Source: JARLFX01 sp036404255
GTDB taxonomy: Bacteria; Acidobacteriota; Terriglobia; Terriglobales; Acidobacteriaceae
NCBI GenBank assembly: GCA_036404255.1
Contig: DASWOP010000162.1
Span: 1-28,648 of the forward strand
Direction: 5' to 3'
Length of the DNA stretch: 28,648 nucleotides
How positions within the stretch are numbered: the stretch's first letter is position 1; each line of letters opens with the position of its first letter. The position numbers and the translations under genes were made by a program. Shown here piece by piece: positions 22,913 through 28,648 of the stretch. The notes beneath the pieces were generated by a model, which was given only the letters and a program-made list of their open reading frames with translations, ran no database searches and had not been told where the DNA came from.

Positions 22913-23488
22913 ATGCTACAAAGTATGTTTCACCTGCCTCTGCCGATTCTGGAGAAGATCCTCCGCCCCATCATCGTCTATCTCTTCCTGATCGGCTTCC
23001 TGCGTATCTTCGGCAAGCGCGAACTCGCCCAGCTCAACCCCTTTGACCTGGTGGTTCTGCTCTCGCTCTCCAATACCGTCCAGAACGCCATCATCGGCGA
23101 AGACAACTCCGTCAGTGGCGGCATCATCGGCGCCTTCGCCCTGCTGGCCGTCAACTGGATCGTCAACCGTCTCCTTTACAAATCCTCCTCGCTCACCGAG
23201 GTCGTAGAGGGCAAGCAGACCACCCTCATCCGCCACGGCGTGGTGGATGAAGCCGCCCTGAAGGCCGAAACCCTCACCCACGAGGAGCTTCTCTCCGTCC
23301 TGCACAAGCAGAATGTCAATCATTTTGGCGAAGTGGAGAAGTGTACTCTGGAGCCCAACGGCAGCTTCTACGTGGAGACCATCAAGCCCAGCGCCAGCGA
23401 GACCAGCTTCTCCAGCCTCAAAGAACAACTCACCGCCCTCACCGAAGAGGTTCGCAAGCTCCGCGCCGACCTCGCCGCCAAGGGTTGA
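22913..23488 (+). CDS. YetF/DUF421 family membrane protein
   Basis: The 191 residues carry the DUF421 core: RIFGKRELAQLNPFDLVVLLSLSNTVQNAI (residues 31-60), flanked by helices at about 16-32, 44-60 and 70-88, then a soluble domain (EGKQTTLIRHGVVDEAALKAETLTHEELLSVLHKQNV...CTLEPNGSFYV). A charged helix, possibly coiled coil, closes the protein (about 165-188). The family is widespread and its biochemical role is not established. CAGGAG about 7 nt before ATG 22913 supports the start. Confidence 0.88.
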   Translation: MLQSMFHLPLPILEKILRPIIVYLFLIGFLRIFGKRELAQLNPFDLVVLLSLSNTVQNAIIGEDNSVSGGIIGAFALLAVNWIVNRLLYKSSSLTEVVEGKQTTLIRHGVVDEAALKAETLTHEELLSVLHKQNVNHFGEVEKCTLEPNGSFYVETIKPSASETSFSSLKEQLTALTEEVRKLRADLAAKG

Positions 23489-23517
23489 TCGTCCCCAATC
23501 TGCTTCTCGCTCATCCT

Positions 23518-23550
23518 GCGGGTGCCCCAGGTCTCGCTTCTGAGATCTGG
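23518..23550. repeat. Dispersed palindromic repeat, copy 2 of GGTCTC family
   Basis: It reads GCGGGTGCCCCAGGTCTCGC then TTCTGAGATCTGG and differs from 23804-23836 at only two positions over 33 bp. The arms are imperfect here, suggesting decay. It lies 30 bp after the yetF-like stop. Confidence 0.8.
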
Positions 23551-23585
23551 AAATCGTCTTGAAGTGCCGACCGCTTCCGGCTTTC

Positions 23586-23771
23586 CTATCGCTGGCTCGC
23601 TGCCTTCAGCCCCGCCTTCACTTTCAGAAACCTCGCGCTGGGCTCCGCCGCCTCGCCCACGGCCTTCTTGTACCCACCCATGTAGATGGAATACATCACC
23701 GCCAGCGCGCACCCCACGCCAAACCCAAATCCCAGGAAGAATCCAATCAGCGCCGATGCAGGGAAGTCCAT
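23586..23771 (-). CDS. Small single-helix membrane protein (61 aa)
   Basis: No family is known to me. The protein is one Gly/Phe-rich membrane helix (about residues 7-32: ALIGFFLGFGFGVGCALAVM) followed by YSIYMGGY and a basic tail with FLKVKAGLKAASQR. It is bracketed by two copies of the same repeat. AGAGG lies about 12 nt before the ATG, which is rather far. Hydrophobic periodicity and the basic tail suggest a genuine small membrane protein, but chance coding cannot be excluded. Confidence 0.5.
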   Translation of the reverse strand: MDFPASALIGFFLGFGFGVGCALAVMYSIYMGGYKKAVGEAAEPSARFLKVKAGLKAASQR

Positions 23772-23803
23772 GCAGCCAGTCTACCTCTGATGCAGGCACT
23801 GAA

Positions 23804-23837
23804 GCGGGTGCCCCAGGTCTCGCTTTTGAGACCTGGG
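23804..23837. repeat. Dispersed palindromic repeat, copy 3 of GGTCTC family
   Basis: Perfect 10-bp arms CCCAGGTCTC (23812-23821) and GAGACCTGGG (23828-23837) enclose a 6-nt loop GCTTTT, preceded by GCGGGTGC. It is nearly identical to 23518-23550 and shares its plan with 6686-6711. It lies between the tiny membrane-protein gene and acs. Confidence 0.85.
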
Positions 23838-23888
23838 TGCGATGTCTGCACGACCACCTCTGTCGCCAGCCCGCCACGCGAAGCGATT

Positions 23889-23918
23889 CGAGCCTGCCCT
23901 GAGCAAAGCCGAAGGGTC
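23889..23918. repeat. Probable third repeat family (CCCTGAGCAAAGCCGAAGGG)
   Basis: The segment CGAGCCTG plus CCCTGAGCAAAGCCGAAGGG looks like a repeat I recall as common in intergenic regions of diverse bacteria. Only one copy is in this window, so the call rests on memory rather than on repetition seen here. Confidence 0.45.
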
Positions 23919-23993
23919 CGCGCAGGACTTGCCTGAGTAGCATTGCGTATCGTACCGTGTCTTAGCCAACATAACGAAGGGGATCCCCACCCG

Positions 23994-25952
23994 ATGTCGA
24001 CGCTAGCCAGTACCAACATGGAATCGCTTCTCCGCGAAGACCGCGTCTTTCCGCCTCCGGCGGAGTTCGCCTCCAAAGCCCACATCCAGTCTCTCGCTGA
24101 ATACGAAGCCCTTTACGCTCAATCCATTGCCGATCCCGAGGCCTTCTGGGCCAGGGCCGCTTCAGACCTTGACTGGTTCGCCCCCTGGACCAAAGTCTTT
24201 GATGGAGATATCGCCCACGCCAAATGGTTTGTCGGTGGCAAGCTCAATCTCTGCCACAACTGCGTCGACCGCCACGCCCTCGGCGCGCGCCGCGACAAAG
24301 CCGCCATCTTATGGGAAGGCGAGCCCGGCGAAGTCCGCAGCCTCACCTACGCCGAACTGCACGTGCAGGTTCAGATGGCCGCCAACGCCCTGAAAGATCT
24401 CGGCATCCGCAAGGGCGACCGCATCGCAGTCTACATGGGCATGTGCCCGGAGCTGGCCATCACCCTGCTCGCCTGCGCCCGCATTGGTGCCATCCACTCC
24501 GTCATCTTCGGCGGCTTCGCCCCACAGGCCATCGTAGACCGCGTCAACGACTCGCAGTGCGTCGCCATCATCACGCAGGACAGCTCCTACCGTCGCGGTG
24601 GCGAGGTCAAGCTCAAGGCCGTGGTGGACGAAGCCATTGATCGTTGCCCCAGCGTCAAGCACGTCATCGTCTACCAGCGCACCGGCTGCCAGGTCACCAT
24701 GCAGTTTGGCCGCGACCACTGGTGGCACGATACTGTCGGCGTCGCCAGCCCCCACTGTCCCGCCGAGCACCTCGACTCCGAAGACCCGCTCTACATCCTT
24801 TACACCAGCGGAACCACCGGCAAACCCAAGGGCCTCGTCCACACCACCGGCGGTTACTCCGTGCAGACCTACCTCACCAGCAAGTACATCTTCGATCTCA
24901 AAGAAGAGGACATCTACTGGTGTACGGCAGACATCGGCTGGGTCACCGGCCACAGCTACGTCGTCTACGGCCCCCTGCAGAACGGCGCCACCGTCTTCAT
25001 GTACGAGGGAGCCCCCAACCATCCCGAGAACGATCGCTTCTGGAAGCTGATCGACAAGCACAGCATCACCATCTTCTACACCGCACCCACAGCCATCCGA
25101 GCCTTCATCAAGTGGGGAGACCAGTACGTCACCCCGCACTCCCTCGCCTCGTTGCGCCTGCTCGGCACCGTCGGAGAACCCATCAACCCCGAAGCATGGA
25201 TGTGGTATCACCGCATGATCGGCAAAGAGCGCTGCCCCATCGTGGACACCTGGTGGCAGACCGAGACCGGCGCCATCCTCATTGCGCCCATCCCCGGTGC
25301 GGTCGCCGCCAAACCCGGCTCCGCTACGCGCCCCTTCTTCGGCATCCAGCCCGAGGTCGTCACCAAGCAGGGCGAACCCGTGCCTGCAGGGCAGGGAGGC
25401 CTTCTCGTCGTGCGCAAGCCCTGGCCCTCCATGGCCCGCACCATCTACGGAGACGCCGACCGCTATCAGCAGGCTTATTTTTCTGATATTCCCGGCAGCT
25501 ACTTCACCGGCGACGGCGCGCGTCAGGATAAAGACGGCTACTTCTGGCTCATGGGACGCGTGGACGACGTGATTAATGTCAGCGGCCACCGCCTCGGCAC
25601 CATGGAGATCGAGTCCGCCCTCCAGGCCCACGGCAAAGTTGCCGAAGCCGCCGTCGTAGGCCGTCCCGATGATCTCAAAGGTCAGGCCATCGCCGCCTTC
25701 GTCACCTTGGAAGAAGGGAACGAGCCCACCGAAGAGCTGAAGCAGGAGTTGCGCCAGTGGGTCGCCAAAGAGATCGGAGCACTGGCCCGGCCGGACGACC
25801 TCCGTTTCACACAGATGCTCCCCAAAACCAGAAGCGGCAAGATCATGCGCCGCCTCCTCCGCGAACTAGCCACCACCGGCGAAGTCAAAGGCGACACCAC
25901 CACCCTGGAAGACTTCGGCATCATCGCCAAACTCCGCGAGCAGGACGAATAG
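23994..25952 (+). CDS. acs: Acetyl-CoA synthetase (AMP-forming)
   Basis: It activates acetate with ATP and CoA to acetyl-CoA through acetyl-AMP, the high-affinity acetate-use enzyme. The 652-residue form has the standard length. The ATP loop YTSGTTGKPKG is at 270-280, YWCTADIGWVTGHSY near 308-322 and TWWQTETG at 419-426, whose tryptophan shapes the small acetate pocket. GRVDDVINVSGHRLGTMEIE is near 521-540. The C-terminal PKTRSGKIMRR (610-620) contains Lys616, the residue acetylated to switch off Acs in other bacteria. ATG 23994 follows GAAGGGGAT; an in-frame upstream ATG at 23943 adds 17 unrelated residues. The stop codon lies inside the vapBC operator palindrome. Confidence 0.97.
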   Translation: MSTLASTNMESLLREDRVFPPPAEFASKAHIQSLAEYEALYAQSIADPEAFWARAASDLDWFAPWTKVFDGDIAHAKWFVGGKLNLCHNCVDRHALGARRDKAAILWEGEPGEVRSLTYAELHVQVQMAANALKDLGIRKGDRIAVYMGMCPELAITLLACARIGAIHSVIFGGFAPQAIVDRVNDSQCVAIITQDSSYRRGGEVKLKAVVDEAIDRCPSVKHVIVYQRTGCQVTMQFGRDHWWHDTVGVASPHCPAEHLDSEDPLYILYTSGTTGKPKGLVHTTGGYSVQTYLTSKYIFDLKEEDIYWCTADIGWVTGHSYVVYGPLQNGATVFMYEGAPNHPENDRFWKLIDKHSITIFYTAPTAIRAFIKWGDQYVTPHSLASLRLLGTVGEPINPEAWMWYHRMIGKERCPIVDTWWQTETGAILIAPIPGAVAAKPGSATRPFFGIQPEVVTKQGEPVPAGQGGLLVVRKPWPSMARTIYGDADRYQQAYFSDIPGSYFTGDGARQDKDGYFWLMGRVDDVINVSGHRLGTMEIESALQAHGKVAEAAVVGRPDDLKGQAIAAFVTLEEGNEPTEELKQELRQWVAKEIGALARPDDLRFTQMLPKTRSGKIMRRLLRELATTGEVKGDTTTLEDFGIIAKLREQDE

Positions 25953-25978
25953 TATATATCGATGGTATATACTATTCG
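25946..25978. promoter_or_regulatory. vapBC operator palindrome overlapping the acs stop
   Basis: Perfect 13-bp arms CGAATAGTATATA (25946-25958) and TATATACTATTCG (25966-25978) surround TCGATGG. The left arm contains the acs stop codon TAG (25950-25952). GTATATA/TATATAC inverted repeats just upstream of AbrB-type antitoxin genes are typical autoregulatory operators. The AT-rich arms could also contain the vapBC -10 region. Confidence 0.85.
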
Positions 25979-25990
25979 CGAGGTATAAAT

Positions 25991-26239
25991 ATGGCATCGA
26001 GCGCAACCGCAAAACTGTTCAAGAACGGCCGTAGTCAGGCCGTGCGCCTGCCCATGGAGTTCCGCTTTGAGGGCACGGAAGTCCGTATCCGTAAGATTGG
26101 GAAGGGTGTCCTTCTCGAGCCGGTAGAAAGTGACGTCCGCGCGTGGCTGGCAAAGCTGGCTGAGTTTAACGATGGGCCGTTTATGCCGGAAGGGCGTAAT
26201 CAGCCGAAGATGCCCATACGTAAGATATTCAAAGACTGA
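25991..26239 (+). CDS. vapB: VapB-type antitoxin (AbrB/SpoVT fold)
   Basis: The 82-residue antitoxin binds and inhibits the VapC RNase and represses the operon. The N-terminal swapped-hairpin DNA-binding domain reads AKLFKNGRSQAVRLPMEFRFEGTEVRIRKIGKGVLLEP (about residues 7-44), a classic VapB/AbrB pattern. The C-terminal part (AWLAKLAEFNDGPFMPEGRNQP) would wrap the toxin. Ribosome site GAGG lies 7 nt before ATG 25991. Its stop TGA shares an A with the vapC ATG (TGATG), implying translational coupling. Longer in-frame extension to 25757 is antisense-like shadow sequence within acs. Confidence 0.93.
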   Translation: MASSATAKLFKNGRSQAVRLPMEFRFEGTEVRIRKIGKGVLLEPVESDVRAWLAKLAEFNDGPFMPEGRNQPKMPIRKIFKD

Positions 26240-26646
26240 TGTATCTCCTCGATACGAATGCCTGCATCGCTCTATTGGAAAAGCGCTCCGCGAAGCTGAC
26301 AGAGCATTTTGCTCGCACCACTGAAGCTGGAGGACGCTTCCATATTTCATCCATTGTTTTAGCGGAACTTTGGTATGGCATTGGGAAAAGCCAACGGCCC
26401 CAGAAAACGGAGGCCCGGCTCAACTTTTTTCTGTCCTGGCCTCTTTCGCCTCTTCCGTTTGACGATCAGGACGCTTCCATCGCAGGAAAGATTCGCGCCG
26501 AGCTTGAAAACAACGGACGCATGATCGGCCCCTTCGACACTCTCATCGCCGCACAAGCTCTTCGCCATAAGTACATCCTCATTACGGCGCATGTGCGCGA
26601 GTTTTCCAGGGTCAATGGGCTTCGATGGGAAGATTGGACGAAGTAG
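26239..26646 (+). CDS. vapC: VapC-type PIN-domain ribonuclease toxin
   Basis: The 135-residue PIN-domain toxin probably cleaves tRNA or rRNA when freed from VapB. Conserved acidic residues are D5 (YLLDTNACI), E43 (LAELWYG) and D100 (FDTLIAAQAL). The C-terminal signature reads ITAHVREFSRVNGLRWEDW, where the usual TNN/TND before xxEF is TAH, a small departure near the fourth metal-coordinating position. The other acidic residues are intact, so activity is likely. The gene overlaps vapB by 1 bp and ends 6 bp before the stop of the convergent sensor-kinase gene, with no terminator between. Confidence 0.93.
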   Translation: MYLLDTNACIALLEKRSAKLTEHFARTTEAGGRFHISSIVLAELWYGIGKSQRPQKTEARLNFFLSWPLSPLPFDDQDASIAGKIRAELENNGRMIGPFDTLIAAQALRHKYILITAHVREFSRVNGLRWEDWTK

Positions 26647-26652
26647 TCCGCT

Positions 26653-28648
26653 TCACCGCAGATTCTGTCTCGGCTTAGTCGGCAGCGTAAAGAAGAAGCT
26701 CGCGCCCTTACCCGCCACGCTCTCCGCCCATATCCGGCCGCCATGCTGCTGCACAATGCTCTTGCAGATTGCCAGCCCCAGCCCGGTGCCACCCATCGCT
26801 CGCGAATCCGAAGCATCCACCTGCTGGAAGCGTTCGAAGATCGCCTCCAGTTTGTCCTGCGGAATCCCGCGGCCCTGGTCATGTACTTCGATCTGCGCCT
26901 CATCATCGCCCAGGTTGCGCGCCGCCAGGTGGATCTCTCCGCCGTTCGGCGAAAACTTGATCGCGTTCCCAATCAGGTTCGCCAGCATCTGCAGAATGCG
27001 GTCCGGATCGGCCCACACCTTCACATTCTCCGCCGCAATCGTAAACGTAATATGCGCCTTCGCTGCCCGCGCCGATTGCAGCTCCGTCGCGCGCTGCATC
27101 AGGTCTTCCACGCTGCACATGGTGGAGTGCAGTTGCGCCTTGCCGCTGCCAATCCGTTCCAAATCCAGAATGTCGTTCACCAGCCGCACCAGCCGGTCCG
27201 TATTGCCCAGAGCGATCTCCACCATCTGTGCCATCTTTTCCGGCTTCGATGCCAGCGCTCCACCCGCCACCAGCCCCAGTGCAGCGCGCAACGCCGTCAG
27301 CGGCGTGCGTAGCTCATGGCTCACGGTAGAGATAAACTCGTCCTTCATCTTGTCCAGTGCGCGCCGCTCCGTCACATCGGCAAACGCAACTACAACGCCC
27401 ACCGCCTTGCCGTCGCTGATCTGCGGCCGCGCCACATACTCCACCGGGAAGCTCGTGCCATCCTTGCGCCAGAAGACCTCGTCCGCCACACGCACCGTCT
27501 GCTCCGTCAGCAGGCTCTGCCGCACCATGCACTCTTCCGGCGGATTCGGCGTGCCGTCGGCGCGCGTGTGATGCGAAAGCGCGTGCATGTTCTGCCCCAG
27601 CAACTCATGCACTTTATAGCCCAGCATCTCTGCTGCGGCAGGATTCACAATCGTCACCTTGCCATCCAGGTCAGAGCCGTAGATGCCGTCGCCCACTGAC
27701 TCCAGGATCGAATCGCTCTGCCGCGTCAACGTATTGATCTTCTCTTCCGCGCGGATTTTCTCCGTGATATCCACGCCAAATCCCAGCACATACGGCGCGC
27801 GTCCTTCCACCTCGATCAGCTTGTTGCGATACGCGATTGCATGCACTTCACCCTCGCGATTGCACAGGTACATCAGTCCCTGCGACTCACCTTTGCTCAC
27901 CACCTGCTGCAGATACGCTGCCATGTCCTCGCTATGGCTCTCGTCCGTAAACCGCGTCAACGGCTGGCCCACCATCTCGCCCGCGGCATAGTTCAGGCTC
28001 TCCGCCGCATGCCGGTTCACACTCAGCAGTTTGCCCTCCAGGTCATGCGTCAGCACCATGCCCAGCGAGCCTTCTACCAGCTGCCGGTAGCGCGCCTCGC
28101 TCTCGCGCAGCGTCTGTTCCGCCTCGCGCTGCACCGTCACATCAATGCCCGTGGCAATGATGAACGCCACTTGGTTCTGCGCATCCAGCAGCGCCGTCGC
28201 GCTCCACGCAATGCGTTTCACGCTGCCATCGCGCGCCAGCCAGCGGTTCTCAAACGCTGTCGGATACCCACCATTGCGGATGTTCTCAAACATCCTGATC
28301 GTCTCTTCGATATCTTCCTTGGGGAGCAGTTGCTCCCAGAATGGCCGTCCCTGCAGCTGCGTGAACTGGTAGCCGGAGATGTTTTCACATGTGCGGTTAA
28401 ATCGCACCACGCGCCCCGCCGTGTCGATCACCAGCACCAGCGCGCCTACGGTGTCCAGCACCGCGCTCACAAAATTCCGTTCCACCGTCAGTGCCGATTC
28501 AATCCGCGCCCGTTGCCGCGCCTGCCGTTCCAGCGCCCGCACCTTGGCGTAGAACTCCATGCGTGTGACCACCTGTCGCGCCAGTGTTTGCAGCGCCGCG
28601 AGCTGTCCGGCATCCAGCGTGCGCTCCTTCGTGTCCATTACGCACAGC
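26653..28648 (-). CDS. Multi-PAS sensor histidine kinase, 5' partial
   Basis: The reading frame stays open to the right edge. Codons before the ATG at 28638 read LCV, so LCVMDTKERTLDAGQLAALQTLARQV is the closing strand and helix of a GAF domain, and the true start is outside. Numbering from that ATG, three PAS domains lie at about 52-175, 182-295 and 307-425. HisKA follows with the phospho-acceptor His441 in FISTVSHELRTPL, then HATPase with NLIGNAIKFSPNGG (about 553-566), DQGRGIP (587-593) and GGTGLGLAI (616-624). No membrane helix is seen in the visible part, so it is probably cytosolic. No receiver domain or response-regulator gene is in view. The signal is unknown; no haem- or flavin-binding motif was evident in the PAS domains. 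Confidence 0.92.
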   Translation of the reverse strand, partial: LCVMDTKERTLDAGQLAALQTLARQVVTRMEFYAKVRALERQARQRARIESALTVERNFVSAVLDTVGALVLVIDTAGRVVRFNRTCENISGYQFTQLQGRPFWEQLLPKEDIEETIRMFENIRNGGYPTAFENRWLARDGSVKRIAWSATALLDAQNQVAFIIATGIDVTVQREAEQTLRESEARYRQLVEGSLGMVLTHDLEGKLLSVNRHAAESLNYAAGEMVGQPLTRFTDESHSEDMAAYLQQVVSKGESQGLMYLCNREGEVHAIAYRNKLIEVEGRAPYVLGFGVDITEKIRAEEKINTLTRQSDSILESVGDGIYGSDLDGKVTIVNPAAAEMLGYKVHELLGQNMHALSHHTRADGTPNPPEECMVRQSLLTEQTVRVADEVFWRKDGTSFPVEYVARPQISDGKAVGVVVAFADVTERRALDKMKDEFISTVSHELRTPLTALRAALGLVAGGALASKPEKMAQMVEIALGNTDRLVRLVNDILDLERIGSGKAQLHSTMCSVEDLMQRATELQSARAAKAHITFTIAAENVKVWADPDRILQMLANLIGNAIKFSPNGGEIHLAARNLGDDEAQIEVHDQGRGIPQDKLEAIFERFQQVDASDSRAMGGTGLGLAICKSIVQQHGGRIWAESVAGKGASFFFTLPTKPRQNLR

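Noticed and set aside
22623..22913. 96-residue plus-strand frame before the yetF-like gene
   Set aside because: TTG start with no ribosome site, Ser/Pro-rich irregular composition, and its stop overlaps the start of the real gene.
1621..23920. Repeats as a CRISPR array
   Set aside because: Copies are scattered singly or in pairs over the window with no regular spacing and no cas genes.
24309..25631. 440-residue minus-strand open frame inside acs
   Set aside because: It is antisense shadow of a clear acetyl-CoA synthetase gene, with low-complexity Gly/Asp/Val composition and no recognisable motif.

Overview
The window looks like a chromosomal segment of an Acidobacteriota bacterium, most likely class Terriglobia (the Granulicella/Terriglobus/Edaphobacter/Acidobacterium type). 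This is an inference. It rests on GC-rich coding sequence with C/G-ending codons, the protein families present (long TonB-type and beta-barrel envelope proteins, an isolated zf-HC2 membrane protein, a GH18-CE4-GT2 fusion), and dispersed repeats whose translation reads RHSERSEE, which I associate with acidobacterial genomes. No phage, IS, CRISPR, tRNA or rRNA was seen. The only clear mobile-type module is a vapBC toxin-antitoxin pair.

Layout. 1-4851: the F1 half of the ATP synthase operon, atpA-atpG-atpD-atpC, with repeat elements in two of its spacers and a strong hairpin at the end. 4854-6002 (minus): a solo beta-class DNA methyltransferase followed by a 75-residue putative zinc-ribbon protein. 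6165-7804 (plus): a MaoC-type hotdog dehydratase and a WalJ/YycJ-like metallo-beta-lactamase protein with a large insert. 8053-8508: a zf-HC2 membrane protein, convergent with pyrD (class 1B). Upstream of pyrD on the same strand lies an outer-membrane barrel gene. 10510-13118 (plus): serS, a small membrane protein and a LolA-fold periplasmic protein. The last of these overlaps a convergent GT39-type membrane glycosyltransferase by 20 bp. 14736-18254: a 1172-residue protein joining GH18-like hydrolase, NodB deacetylase and GT2 polysaccharide synthase domains.

18441-22409 (minus): an envelope cluster of a TonB-type protein, an M48-like protein whose HExxH motif reads FEVAH, and a second barrel protein. 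Then come a YetF/DUF421 membrane protein, a tiny one-helix membrane protein, acs (acetyl-CoA synthetase), vapBC with a 33-bp palindromic operator that begins inside the acs 3' end, and a multi-PAS hybrid-type sensor kinase (ordinary HisKA/HATPase). Its 5' end, which carries the tail of a GAF domain, runs off the right edge.

Working together: the F1 genes, pyrD, serS and acs are housekeeping. Much of the rest concerns the cell envelope (exopolysaccharide synthesis and modification, glycosylation, lipoprotein carriage, outer-membrane barrels, TonB energy transfer). At least two families of small palindromic repeats sit in the spacers. One lies inside the atp operon, and one is translated into the N-terminus of the LolA-like protein. 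The best candidates for undescribed biology are the FEVAH M48-like protein and its cluster, the methyltransferase/zinc-ribbon pair, and the lineage-specific inserts in AtpG and the WalJ-like protein.
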